The notes under the pieces were generated by a model. The model saw only the letters and a list, made by a program, of their open reading frames with translations. It did no database searches and was not told the DNA's origin. Positions 25,594-34,396 of a stretch of 44,160 nucleotides of DNA are shown piece by piece. Positions within the stretch are counted from its first letter, which is position 1. The number at the start of each line of letters is the position of its first letter. The stretch is from Miniphocaeibacter sp964345925 (GTDB lineage Bacteria; Bacillota; Clostridia; Tissierellales; Peptoniphilaceae): positions 1 through 44,160 of the forward strand of contig CAYFSP010000009.1 of the NCBI GenBank assembly GCA_964345925.1, read 5' to 3'. The position numbers and the translations under genes are program-made.

Positions 25594-27358
25594 TTACAGT
25601 CCCTCCTTTTGATTCTAATTCCTTAAAAGCCACTTCCAAATCCCTTGATAAATCATCAAATAGATTTAATTCAGTTTCTGGAATATTTTTTGATCTTGCA
25701 ATTCTATCTCTTATCGGCATTTTTTCAACTTCTGAAATATACATTCCGTTATTTAAAGCTTCTAATGCTAAGTCATAAAATTCCAATATTACATTTAGCA
25801 TTTTATACTGTTTATTCAATGAACAATAAGTATCTACCTCATGGAAAGCATTTTGCTGTAAAAAGTCTTCTCTTATTGATTTAGTAACTTCCAATTTTAA
25901 TTGGTCAGTATCTGAAAGAGAATCCCTACCTACAAGTCTTACAATTTCTTCAAGTGCAGATTCTTCTTGTAATAAAGCCATTGATCTAATTCTTAGTTTA
26001 GAGAAATTTTCATCTACTTTTTCATCTAAATATTTATCAACTTTAGTTTGATATAAAGAATATGAATTCAACCAGTTAATAGCCGGGAAATGACGTCTAT
26101 ATGATAACGCATAATCAAGTCCCCAGAACACTTTTACAATTCTAAGAGTTGACTGTGATACTGGTTCCGAAATATCTCCTCCTGGAGGTGATACTGCACC
26201 TATTACCGTTAATGCTCCTACTCTTTCATCAGTACCTAAACAAGTAGTTTTTCCTGCTCTCTCATAATAATCTGCAATTCTTGATGCTAAATATGCTGGG
26301 TAACCTTCATCCCCTGGCATCTCCTCAAGACGTCCTGACATCTCTCTCAATGCCTCTGCCCATCTTGATGTTGAGTCAGCCATCATAGCTACTGAATAAC
26401 CCATATCTCTAAAGTATTCTGATATAGTTATTCCTGTATAGATTGAAGCTTCCCTTGCTGCAACTGGCATATTTGAAGTATTGGCTATTAAAACAGTTCT
26501 CTTCATTAGAGATTCTCCTGTTTTAGGGTCAATAATTTCTGGGAACTCCATTAATACGTCAGTCATTTCGTTTCCACGCTCTCCACAACCAACATATACT
26601 ACTATTTCAGCATCAGCCCATTTAGCTAGCTGATGTTGAACAACCGTCTTACCTGAACCGAAAGGTCCTGGTATAGCTGCTGCTCCACCCTTTGTTACTG
26701 GGAAGAAAGTATCTATTACTCTTTGTCCTGTAACAAGTGGTTCTGTTGGATCAAGTTTACTTGCATATGGTCTTCCTTTTCTAACAGGCCATTTTTGCAT
26801 CATTGTCAACTCAACTTCCCCATCTTTGGTTTCAACTGTAGCTACTGTTTCAACAATTGTAAAACTTCCACTTTCTATTTTAGTGATTTTTCCTTCAATG
26901 CCCACTGGAACCATTATTTTATGACTAACTATAGGTGTTTCTTGAACTGTTCCTATAATATCTCCAGGTACTATAGAGTCTCCTACTTTTGCAACTGGAA
27001 CAAAATCCCATTTTTTCTCTCTATTAAGCGCATGTACTTCTACACCTTTTGTTAAGAAATCTCCTGCTGCATCTTGTAATGACTGTAATGGTCTTTGAAT
27101 ACCATCAAACATTTGCTCTATAAGTCCAGGTCCTAACTCTATGGATAATGGTGAACCTGTTGTAACAACAGTATCCCCAGGTCCAATACCTGTAGTTTCT
27201 TCATATACCTGAATTGAGGCTTGGTCGCCTCTCATCTCTATAATTTCTCCAATGAGCTTATTTTCAGAAACTTCAACAACATCATATACGTTTGCATCTT
27301 CCATTCCTTCAGCAACAACTAAAGGTCCAGAAACTTTTATAATTTTTCCTGCTTTCAA
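25586..27358 (-). CDS. ntpA: V-type ATP synthase catalytic subunit A
   Basis: This is the catalytic ATPase subunit of the head. I choose the TTG at 27358, giving MKAGKIIKVSGPLVVAEGM and 590 residues, the usual length. AAAGGAG lies 8 bp upstream of it. An in-frame ATG at 27406 would add 16 residues not seen in the family and run into ntpG. Key features are the V-ATPase-specific insertion (GTVQETPIVSHKIMVPVGIEG), P-loop GPFGSGKTVVQHQLAKW, GCGERGNEMTDVL, Walker B MMADSTSRWAEALREMSGRL, and SPPGGDISEPVSQ. Confidence 0.97.
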   Translation of the reverse strand: MKAGKIIKVSGPLVVAEGMEDANVYDVVEVSENKLIGEIIEMRGDQASIQVYEETTGIGPGDTVVTTGSPLSIELGPGLIEQMFDGIQRPLQSLQDAAGDFLTKGVEVHALNREKKWDFVPVAKVGDSIVPGDIIGTVQETPIVSHKIMVPVGIEGKITKIESGSFTIVETVATVETKDGEVELTMMQKWPVRKGRPYASKLDPTEPLVTGQRVIDTFFPVTKGGAAAIPGPFGSGKTVVQHQLAKWADAEIVVYVGCGERGNEMTDVLMEFPEIIDPKTGESLMKRTVLIANTSNMPVAAREASIYTGITISEYFRDMGYSVAMMADSTSRWAEALREMSGRLEEMPGDEGYPAYLASRIADYYERAGKTTCLGTDERVGALTVIGAVSPPGGDISEPVSQSTLRIVKVFWGLDYALSYRRHFPAINWLNSYSLYQTKVDKYLDEKVDENFSKLRIRSMALLQEESALEEIVRLVGRDSLSDTDQLKLEVTKSIREDFLQQNAFHEVDTYCSLNKQYKMLNVILEFYDLALEALNNGMYISEVEKMPIRDRIARSKNIPETELNLFDDLSRDLEVAFKELESKGGTVNA

Positions 27359-27371
27359 TATAAGCTCTCCT

Positions 27372-27680
27372 TTATAAAATATTAGATCCAACTGCTTTTT
27401 CAACATTTTTATTAATATTATCTAAACCAATATTAAGTGATCCTTGATTAGATGGTATTAATATTACAGCTGGTGTTATCTCCGCATTGTAACGTTCTAT
27501 AGTTTCAGGAATCAAACTAGCTAATTGCTCTGTAATAAAAATTACACCGTAGCCATCTTTAGCTATTCCATCCACTAACTTTCTAGTTTCATCTGCTTCA
27601 TAAGCGATGTAAACATGAACTCCTAATGCTCTAAACCCAAGAACTGAATCTCTATCTCCTACAACGGCTACTTTATACAT
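27372..27680 (-). CDS. ntpG: V-type ATP synthase subunit F (NtpG)
   Basis: This small rotor subunit binds the D stalk. The ATG at 27680 gives MYKVAVVGDRDSVLGFRALG, the conserved start, and 102 residues. A GTG at 27689 would add only three residues (MIV) and has an equally poor spacing. The Rossmann-like fold is visible (VAVVGDRDSVLGFRALGVHVY, YGVIFITEQLASLIPETIERY, PAVILIPSNQGSLNIGLDNI). It overlaps the end of ntpC by 8 bp and precedes ntpA by 13 bp. Confidence 0.93.
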   Translation of the reverse strand: MYKVAVVGDRDSVLGFRALGVHVYIAYEADETRKLVDGIAKDGYGVIFITEQLASLIPETIERYNAEITPAVILIPSNQGSLNIGLDNINKNVEKAVGSNIL

Positions 27681-28674
27681 AACAATCACGTAACCTTTCT
27701 CTAATAAATTTAGACGGAAGTTTATTTAATTTTGAAACAAAAATAATTCTAAGGTTTTTAACTTCATTTTCTTTTGCTAACAAATATGCAAAAGCAACTT
27801 CAGGTCCATATGTAATTTTTTTTGCTTCTTTAATAACTTCCATTAAATAATCATCCATACTTTTTTCAAAAGCTGAAAGACTCTTTGTCTGTTTATATTC
27901 TTTTAAACTTTCTCTTAAATGATAGTAAATTCTTGAAGATTTAAATAGATTACTATTTTCATCAACAGTACTAAATAGATGATCTCTATATTTATATTTC
28001 TCTATTGTACCACCTTCTATAATAACTCTATCCAAAAATTCCAAATCTCTTTTTTGATTTTGACATCTTAATAGAGTTCTTATATTTGTAAAATCTATTA
28101 AATCCTCAGCATATATTTTAAATAATTCTACATCCAGCGTTTCAGATACTCCTTTTAGATTTTTAAAATATTCTCCATCTATTAATATATCAATATTTTG
28201 AGGATCTTTGTATTCTAAAAATTCATCATAAACTTTATTAATAACTTCTGAGTATCTGTCTTCTAAAGATGATCTATCCCCTGTGGAAAATTCCTCTTTC
28301 AATTTATCAAAATCGAAGTTTCCAAAATTAATATACATTCTAGAATAATCTAGACCACTTATTTTTTCCTTTAGAATAACCTTTAGGTTATGGTACTCAT
28401 ATTTCATTGCTATTAAGTCCACTACTTCCGTACTTGGAAGTAATTCATAATACGTTCTAAAGGAAGTGTTTAAAGCATCTTTTAATGCTATTTCATAATC
28501 TTCACTTCTATTTAATTTTGAAACACTATTTTGATATACTGTATCGTTTAAATATTTTAATGAATCATTTAAATTTTCAGCTTCTATCATTCTGTCTAAT
28601 TGACTTTTACTTAGTAGGCTTTTTTCATATATTCTTGTAGTTGTAGAACTTTGGATAAATTTACTTCTATCCAT
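27673..28674 (-). CDS. ntpC: V-type ATP synthase subunit C
   Basis: This is the funnel-shaped subunit that couples the central stalk to the membrane ring (the d/C subunit of V-type enzymes). The 333-residue protein is alpha-helical with the family pattern YEKSLLSKSQLDRMIEAENL, AMKYEYHNLKVILKEK, VELFKIYAEDLIDFTNIRTLLRC and GPEVAFAYLLAKENEVKNLRIIFVSKL near the C-terminus. It lies between ntpE (9 bp gap) and ntpG (8 bp overlap). Confidence 0.93.
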   Translation of the reverse strand: MDRSKFIQSSTTTRIYEKSLLSKSQLDRMIEAENLNDSLKYLNDTVYQNSVSKLNRSEDYEIALKDALNTSFRTYYELLPSTEVVDLIAMKYEYHNLKVILKEKISGLDYSRMYINFGNFDFDKLKEEFSTGDRSSLEDRYSEVINKVYDEFLEYKDPQNIDILIDGEYFKNLKGVSETLDVELFKIYAEDLIDFTNIRTLLRCQNQKRDLEFLDRVIIEGGTIEKYKYRDHLFSTVDENSNLFKSSRIYYHLRESLKEYKQTKSLSAFEKSMDDYLMEVIKEAKKITYGPEVAFAYLLAKENEVKNLRIIFVSKLNKLPSKFIRERLRDCYV

Positions 28675-28683
28675 TTTATCCTC

Positions 28684-29238
28684 CTATTTCGCAAATAGCT
28701 CTTCAGCTATATAGGCTTCTAAATCGTCTTTCATATAGTCAACTAAACTTGAAAAGTCATTATTTATTATTGAGTTTTCCTCTATAAAAGAAAAACCACT
28801 ATTAGTATAATTATCTGAAATTTTGTTTTTCAGTCCTAATGCCTTTACCGATTCTAATTTATCCTCTTGAACAATTATTTCCACATTTTCTTTAATATCA
28901 TATTTTTTAATTGAGTTAACCAATATGTCTATATATGATTTATCATCAATTTTTGACAATTTTTCTTTTACAATATCAAGTATTTTAGAAATAACTTCCT
29001 GCTTTGATTCAAGTATAGAATCTCTTGATTTTAGATTTGCATTATTAACAATTTTTTCAATTAATTGTTCTGCTTCATCGTTACCTTTTGCAATAATCTC
29101 TTCTTTTCTGGCATTAGCGTCTCTTTCCATTTCGGATATATATTTATCCTTTTTTGCTTTTGCATCATCCAAAATATTTTTACTTTCCGTTTCACTATCC
29201 TGTAAAATAGTTTGAATAATATTATCTAAATTTGACAC
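28684..29238 (-). CDS. ntpE: V-type ATP synthase subunit E
   Basis: This is a peripheral stator-stalk subunit that forms a coiled coil with the G/H-like subunit. The 184 residues begin with a long amphipathic helix (about 1-90: DSETESKNILDDAKAKKDKY, NARKEEIIAKGNDEAEQLIE) rich in Lys, Glu and Ala. A compact C-terminal domain follows (IDILVNSIKKYDIKENVEIIV...). Sequence conservation in this family is low, so the call leans on length, coiled coil and operon position between K and C. Confidence 0.9.
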   Translation of the reverse strand: MSNLDNIIQTILQDSETESKNILDDAKAKKDKYISEMERDANARKEEIIAKGNDEAEQLIEKIVNNANLKSRDSILESKQEVISKILDIVKEKLSKIDDKSYIDILVNSIKKYDIKENVEIIVQEDKLESVKALGLKNKISDNYTNSGFSFIEENSIINNDFSSLVDYMKDDLEAYIAEELFAK

Positions 29239-29257
29239 TCTATCACGCCCTATCTTA

Positions 29258-29740
29258 TTAACCGATTAGTTTGAAACTATTTACCATTAAGAAAGAAATA
29301 GCAAATGCTAATATTGCATACATCTCAACCATTACTGCAAAAACTATACCTTTTGCTTGTTGTTCTTCATTTTTAGCTAATATATTTAAACCAGCTACTG
29401 AAACTTTTGCTTGTGCTATTGCTGATGTTAAACCACTAATACCTACTGGTAAAGCAGCTGTTACTAAGTAAAGACCTTGAGTTAAGCTTATGTCCATTTT
29501 GCCTATATTTAACCAAATTAAAAGACCAATAACGAATCCGTATAAACCTTGTGTACCTGGTAGTAATTGAAGTACTAATGACTTACCGAATTTTTCTGGT
29601 TCTTCTATAATTATTCCTGCTGCAGCTTCCCCAGCCATTCCAACACCTTTTGCAGAACCAATACCTGATAAAAATACTGCTATTGCTATTGCTAGTCCTG
29701 TAAATATTATTCCACCGTTTTCAATAAAAAATTTTGCCAT
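29258..29740 (-). CDS. ntpK: V-type ATP synthase subunit K (proteolipid ring), Na+-type site
   Basis: This is the rotor-ring proteolipid. Its 160 residues form four TM helices as two fused hairpins, the V-type duplication. Comparison with Enterococcus hirae NtpK shows all five side chains that bind Na+ there: Leu60, Thr63 and Gln64 in LLPGTQGLYG, Gln110 in AIAQAKV, and the essential Glu139 in MVEMYAIL. Only the second hairpin has the acidic residue, as expected. The pump or synthase is therefore predicted to use Na+. The gene follows ntpI by 19 bp. Confidence 0.96.
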   Translation of the reverse strand: MAKFFIENGGIIFTGLAIAIAVFLSGIGSAKGVGMAGEAAAGIIIEEPEKFGKSLVLQLLPGTQGLYGFVIGLLIWLNIGKMDISLTQGLYLVTAALPVGISGLTSAIAQAKVSVAGLNILAKNEEQQAKGIVFAVMVEMYAILAFAISFLMVNSFKLIG

Positions 29741-29759
29741 TCTAAAATTCCCTCCTAAA

Positions 29760-31733
29760 TTAACTTTCCTTATTTTTTATTTCAATATATTTTGTTTTTT
29801 CTACCATTCCTTTAAAGGCTTTTCCTCCGCCTTCATAGAATTTATTAAACATTTCTACATATGTTAATCTAGCTGTATGAACATATGCACTTAGGTATGA
29901 TAAGAATATATTAAATAACTGGAATACTAAAAATATAACTAAACCAGCTATTGCTCCTATTATACCTGCACCAAATAGCAAGTTAACTATTTGATTTACA
30001 GCCAAAGCTATAAAGCCACCAGAAAGACCTAATGCCATTAAACGTAAATATGATACAAAATCACCAACATATCCTGTGATTCCATAAACTTCGTTTAATC
30101 CCATAAAGAACTTTCCTACAATTGTTTTAGCTTCTCTACCATTTGTTAGAAGTATTCCAACAAGCCCTACTACTAATAAAGCAAGTCCTATAGTTTTAAA
30201 TGTTTCTCCTAGTACTCCTGCTGCTGCAACAACTGCTAAAATCATACCTATTAAAGCCATATACCAAAAGCCTACATCGAATATTGCGCCTAAGTAGTCT
30301 TTATCCCTAATTTGCATATATGCTTTAATTCCCAGTGCAAAGAACAGATGGATTCCACCCATAACAAGGGAAACTATTATTACCGTTATAGGATTTTCTG
30401 TTGCATTTAAAAGACCTTCAAATGGTATTCCAAGTTGAGTAAATGGGAATCCAAAGAATGATGCATATATTGCTCCCCAAAACATTGTAGTAATACCTAG
30501 AAACATGAAAAATTTAACAAATTTTCTCATGCTCTCTTTTAATTTAAACATCTTTAATCCTATTAAACATCCTATTACTAGCAATAATCCATAACCGAAA
30601 TCTCCTACCATCATACCTGCAAATATTGCATAGAATGGTGCAAATAATGGCGTAGGATCAACTTCATCATATCTTGGTAATGAGTACATAGTCGTTACAG
30701 ATTCAAATGCATCAGCAAATTTACCATTTTTAAGTATTATTGGTACATTTGGGTCTTCTTTACTCGCATCTTCTATCTCTAAATAGTATCTACCATTTAA
30801 AATACCATCTACTACCGATTTAAAATCATTTACTAAATCCGTAGGAACATAACCTTCTATAATATTTACTCTATTTGTTTTTACAAAATTTTCAACTGAG
30901 GTTTCCCTTAGTTTAACATTTGATAAAAACTCATAATATACTTCTAGTTCGTCTAACAATCCAACATTGCCTTTAAAAACATCTTGTTCTTCAGATATGG
31001 TTTTTTCGCTTTCAGCAATTGATTTTTTTAACTTAGCAATTTCATCTTTTACAATTCCTTTTGCATTAATTTGAATGCTATTATAACCATTCTTTCTTAA
31101 AATCTCTAAATTTTTAGCTTTTTCCTCTAAAATACTTACGAAAATTATATACACGTTACCTTTATCTTCGTTTACTACTTGGATATAATCATCATTTTCG
31201 TCTCTTAATTCCTCTTTTAGTTTTTCAAAGTATCTAGCCGGAACAGCTCCCGTTGTAACATATACTCTTTTTAGATCATATAAATTTGAAATTGGTATAT
31301 TTATTGATTGCCAAACTTTTAATTCATCTATTTTTATCTTATTATTATGTATATCCTGTTTGTTCTTTTCAATAATATTACTAGATTTCATTAAAGTTTG
31401 GTAAACGGATTTAAAATCAAATTTACTTCCTATATCTTTAATTTCATCAAAAGTATATGATGGTAAGCCTTCCTTTAAAGATTTAATCATACCTTCTTTT
31501 TCTTTATACTTAGAAAGCAGATCAATTGACCAAGTAACTTTACCTAGTTCATCGGTTATAGCTTCTACTTCACTATCTACTACAACCTGTTCTAAAGAAT
31601 TAATATCTTCGTTTTCCGTCTTTGTTAAATTGTTGAAATGTACAAATTCAAAGTCTTGAAGTTCTTTAAGAAGATTAGTCCTATCATAATTAAATGCTAG
31701 TAAATTAAATTTACTCATTTTAACTATTGACAT
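29760..31733 (-). CDS. ntpI: V-type ATP synthase subunit I (a-subunit)
   Basis: This is the membrane stator subunit that provides the ion half-channels beside the K ring. The 657-residue protein has a cytoplasmic N-terminal half (about 1-340) with coiled-coil arms and a C-terminal half of about seven to eight TM helices. Family marks are the start MSIVKMSKFNLLAFNYDRTNLLKEL, PTPLFAPFYAIFAGMMVGDFGYGLLL, SYLRLMALGLSGGFIA with the key Arg that faces the ring Glu, and SYLSAYVHTARLTYVEMFNKFYEGGGKAF. It overlaps the upstream stalk gene by 14 bp. Confidence 0.95.
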   Translation of the reverse strand: MSIVKMSKFNLLAFNYDRTNLLKELQDFEFVHFNNLTKTENEDINSLEQVVVDSEVEAITDELGKVTWSIDLLSKYKEKEGMIKSLKEGLPSYTFDEIKDIGSKFDFKSVYQTLMKSSNIIEKNKQDIHNNKIKIDELKVWQSINIPISNLYDLKRVYVTTGAVPARYFEKLKEELRDENDDYIQVVNEDKGNVYIIFVSILEEKAKNLEILRKNGYNSIQINAKGIVKDEIAKLKKSIAESEKTISEEQDVFKGNVGLLDELEVYYEFLSNVKLRETSVENFVKTNRVNIIEGYVPTDLVNDFKSVVDGILNGRYYLEIEDASKEDPNVPIILKNGKFADAFESVTTMYSLPRYDEVDPTPLFAPFYAIFAGMMVGDFGYGLLLVIGCLIGLKMFKLKESMRKFVKFFMFLGITTMFWGAIYASFFGFPFTQLGIPFEGLLNATENPITVIIVSLVMGGIHLFFALGIKAYMQIRDKDYLGAIFDVGFWYMALIGMILAVVAAAGVLGETFKTIGLALLVVGLVGILLTNGREAKTIVGKFFMGLNEVYGITGYVGDFVSYLRLMALGLSGGFIALAVNQIVNLLFGAGIIGAIAGLVIFLVFQLFNIFLSYLSAYVHTARLTYVEMFNKFYEGGGKAFKGMVEKTKYIEIKNKES

Positions 31734-32046
31734 AATTATTCACAATCCTCTCTACAATAGAATCTGCAATCTTATTTAGTGCATCATCATTTGTGTTTAA
31801 AATACGTTCTGACTCATCTCTTGCTTTTTCCAATACAGGTTTTTCCATTTCTTTACCTTTTTCTTTTGCAAGATCAAGAATCTTTTGTCTTTCATCTTCA
31901 GCTTCTTTTACAATTGCTTCATATTTTTCTCGGCCTTGTATTTTCATCTGATTTTGAATTTCAAATGACTTATCCTTTGCATCCTTAACTAAAGCTGCCG
32001 CTTTATCTTCTGCTTCTTTAATTTTTTCGATTGCATTGGATGACAT
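31720..32046 (-). CDS. ntpF: V-type ATP synthase peripheral stalk subunit (G/H-like, NtpF)
   Basis: This small coiled-coil protein pairs with subunit E in the stator. I start it at the ATG at 32046 (MSSNAIEKIKEAEDKAAALV, 108 residues), because AGGAGG lies 7 bp upstream. An in-frame ATG at 32076 would place that ribosome-binding site inside the coding region. Nearly the whole protein is a Lys/Glu/Ala heptad-repeat helix (KDAKDKSFEIQNQMKIQGRE). It is the first gene of the nine-gene operon, in the same place as ntpF in E. hirae. Confidence 0.9.
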   Translation of the reverse strand: MSSNAIEKIKEAEDKAAALVKDAKDKSFEIQNQMKIQGREKYEAIVKEAEDERQKILDLAKEKGKEMEKPVLEKARDESERILNTNDDALNKIADSIVERIVNNYVNS

Positions 32047-32085
32047 ATATCCACCTCCTATAGATAACGATTTCATTCATATAAA

Positions 32086-32170
32086 TAATTCATGGTGATG
32101 ATTTGTATTTCATGTTAAAAAAATATCTTCCCATTTTATCATACTCTTACTAAATCATTACCATGAATTA
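32086..32170. repeat. Long interrupted inverted repeat ahead of the V-ATPase operon
   Basis: Arms of 19 bp (32086-32104 and 32152-32170) are complementary except for one G-T pair, with 47 bp between them. Each arm contains TTCATGGT or its complement and ATGATT. It lies in the 177 bp between upp and ntpF. With a 47-nt loop and no T tract after it, it is not an ordinary terminator. It may be a paired operator or a leader RNA structure. Confidence 0.7.
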
Positions 32171-32223
32171 ATACTATCACATAAAATTTTAATTATCAAT
32201 TATATTATCTAGCAAATTTTCTA

Positions 32224-32853
32224 TTATTTCGTACCAAACAATCTATCCCCAGCATCACCTAATCCAGGTAGTATATATCCATGATCATTTAGCTTGTAGT
32301 CAAGTCCTGCAACATATATAGGCACGTCTGGATGTGCGTCATGTACAAGCTTTACGCCTTCTGGTGCTGCAATAATATTTACAAGTTTTATTGATTTTGC
32401 TCCTCTATTTTTTAAATATTGTATAGCTGCTGATGCAGATCCACCAGTTGCTAACATAGGATCTAAAACCAATATTGTTCTGTCCATAATATCTGCTGGT
32501 AACTTACAGTAATATTCAACAGGTTCTAAAGTTTCTGGATCTCTATACAAACCAATATGTCCAACTTTAGCTGCTGGTAAAATATTTAACATTCCATCTA
32601 CCATTCCAAGACCTGCTCTTAGTACAGGTACTATTGCAACCTTTTTCCCAGAAAGAACCTTAGACATCATTTTTTCTAAAGGTGTCTCTATCTCTCTTTC
32701 CTCTAATTCAAAATCTCTAGTCACTTCATATGCCATCAACATAGAAATTTCTGAAACTAAATCTCTAAACTGTTTTGATCCTGTGTTTATATCTCTTAAA
32801 TAAGTTAATTTATGAGTTATAACAGGATGATCAAATATCGTAACATTATCCAT
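32224..32853 (-). CDS. upp: Uracil phosphoribosyltransferase Upp
   Basis: Upp makes UMP from uracil and PRPP in pyrimidine salvage. The 209-residue length is standard. Motifs are the N-terminal IFDHPVITHKLTYLRDINT, the substrate segment VPVLRAGLGMVDGML, the PRPP-binding loop LDPMLATGGSASAAIQYLK, and the C-terminal uracil-binding YILPGLGDAGDRLFGTK. AAGGAGT precedes the ATG. It stands 56 bp downstream of the YwlE-like gene, matching the ywlC-ywlE...upp neighbourhood seen in Bacillus. Confidence 0.98.
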   Translation of the reverse strand: MDNVTIFDHPVITHKLTYLRDINTGSKQFRDLVSEISMLMAYEVTRDFELEEREIETPLEKMMSKVLSGKKVAIVPVLRAGLGMVDGMLNILPAAKVGHIGLYRDPETLEPVEYYCKLPADIMDRTILVLDPMLATGGSASAAIQYLKNRGAKSIKLVNIIAAPEGVKLVHDAHPDVPIYVAGLDYKLNDHGYILPGLGDAGDRLFGTK

Positions 32854-32909
32854 AAAATTTACTCCTTCTTTCTTTTTATTACTCTATATATTATAATACC
32901 ATTTTTCTA

Positions 32910-33359
32910 TCAGCTTTTTTGTATTTCTTTAACAAGACTTTCTATTAATTTATATAATTCATCTCTTGTTTCTCTATATATATTAATATCTCCACTATAC
33001 GGATCTGATACTTCCTCTTTTTTCTTATAAACATAATCCTTTAAAAGAAAAGTTTTATCCTTATATTCTGGAAAGTATTCATTTAATAAACTCAAATGAC
33101 TATTTCCCATTACAAGTACTAAATCGGCCCAATACATTTTATTTTTATTGATTTGTGATGATATGTGATCTGTTAAGTCAATATTTATTTCTGACATGGC
33201 AATTAAAGTATTTCTGCTGGCATATTCTCCACTTGAATAAATTCCCGATGACTCTACATCAATCTTCAATTTATTTTTCTTTGAAATGTCTTTTAACATA
33301 TATTCTGCCATTGGACTTCTACAAGTATTTCCTGTACAAACAAATAAAATTTTCATCAT
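32910..33359 (-). CDS. Low-molecular-weight phosphatase, YwlE-like (protein arginine phosphatase)
   Basis: The 149-residue cytosolic phosphatase has the P-loop CTGNTCRSP (CX5R) near residues 8-16 and the general-acid DPYSGD near 117. The Thr after Asn in the P-loop (CTGNTCR, where tyrosine phosphatases have Ile or a similar residue) is the marker of the arginine phosphatase YwlE, which reverses McsB phosphorylation. No mcsB is in the window. Two ATG codons in tandem overlap the upstream TGA. The second (33356) has the better spacing to AAGGAG, so the start may be one codon later. Confidence 0.9.
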   Translation of the reverse strand: MMKILFVCTGNTCRSPMAEYMLKDISKKNKLKIDVESSGIYSSGEYASRNTLIAMSEINIDLTDHISSQINKNKMYWADLVLVMGNSHLSLLNEYFPEYKDKTFLLKDYVYKKKEEVSDPYSGDINIYRETRDELYKLIESLVKEIQKS

Positions 33360-34396
33360 ATTCTCCTTATATTGCCTGCAGAAGACTTTTTAAGTCTATT
33401 CATTATTCCAATACCTATTCCATATTCATCAGTACCTTCACATATTATTTTATCCACATTTAATTTATCAGCTTGTCTCAAATTTTTAAATAGATTATAT
33501 GCCATTTCTATTAAATTATCCTTACTACCTAAAGATAAGAATATATCTTCTTCTTTTAATAAATACTTATTTTCATCAAAAAGAATATATGCCACTTTTT
33601 CCTCATTTTTATTTTCTTTATATTCATCTATATAAGATTTTATAGAATTTCCATCTCCAATAATCACTTCCATTTTAGCTTTAGGAGCATAATGTTTGTA
33701 TTTTTGACCTGGTGATCTAGGAACTACATCATCTTTAACTAAGGAAGTATCATATAAAACTTCATCTAAATAAACTTCCAAATCCTCTTTATCAAAAAAA
33801 CCCGGTCTCAGGATAGTATATGGTTTTTCAGTAATATCCAATACTGTAGACTCTATACCAATATTTGACTGACCTCCATCAATAATCAAAGGTATCTTCC
33901 CATTTAAATCAATATAAACATCATCTGCAGTTGTAGGTGATGGCCTTCCAGATAAATTTGCTGAAGGTGCTGCTATTGGAATACCTGCTTTCTCAATAAT
34001 ATTCCTAGTAATATTATTATTTGGAATTCTTATGGCAACAGTGTTTCCTCCGGCTGTCACAATACTTGGAACCAATTCGCTTTTATAAAAAACCAATGTC
34101 AAAGGACCTGGCCATAATTCCTTCATTAATTTTTCAATATCTTCTGGAATTTCCTTAACCAATCTTTCTAATTCATCCACTTTGGACAAATGTAAAATTA
34201 ACGGATTATCTTGAGGTCTACCCTTAGTCTCAAATATTTTTTTGCAAGCTTCCTCCGACAATCCATTTGCACCTAATCCATATACCGTTTCCGTTGGTAT
34301 TGCTACAAGATCATCATTTTTTAAATATTCAATAGCTTTTTCTATATATTTACTATCTTTTTTTAAATCATTTACTTTATATATCTTTGTAATCAT
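33356..34396 (-). CDS. Threonylcarbamoyl-AMP synthase (Sua5/YwlC, TsaC family)
   Basis: This enzyme makes threonylcarbamoyl-AMP from Thr, bicarbonate and ATP for t6A37 of ANN-reading tRNAs. I start it at the ATG at 34396 (MITKIYKVNDL), which overlaps the CDF gene stop as ATGA, giving 346 residues. A TTG at 34417 would add seven residues. The N-terminal YrdC domain (about 15-205) shows IPTETVYGLGAN, KIFETKGRPQDNPLILH, LWPGPLTLVF and IAAPSANLSGRPSPTTA. The C-terminal Sua5 domain (about 225-346) identifies the long Sua5 form. It is coupled to the YwlE-like gene. Confidence 0.96.
   Translation of the reverse strand: MITKIYKVNDLKKDSKYIEKAIEYLKNDDLVAIPTETVYGLGANGLSEEACKKIFETKGRPQDNPLILHLSKVDELERLVKEIPEDIEKLMKELWPGPLTLVFYKSELVPSIVTAGGNTVAIRIPNNNITRNIIEKAGIPIAAPSANLSGRPSPTTADDVYIDLNGKIPLIIDGGQSNIGIESTVLDITEKPYTILRPGFFDKEDLEVYLDEVLYDTSLVKDDVVPRSPGQKYKHYAPKAKMEVIIGDGNSIKSYIDEYKENKNEEKVAYILFDENKYLLKEEDIFLSLGSKDNLIEMAYNLFKNLRQADKLNVDKIICEGTDEYGIGIGIMNRLKKSSAGNIRRI

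Noticed and set aside
26723..27055. 110-codon plus-strand open frame
   Set aside because: It lies antisense inside ntpA, which is strongly conserved, and its product is Cys/Phe/Asn-rich with no family resemblance.
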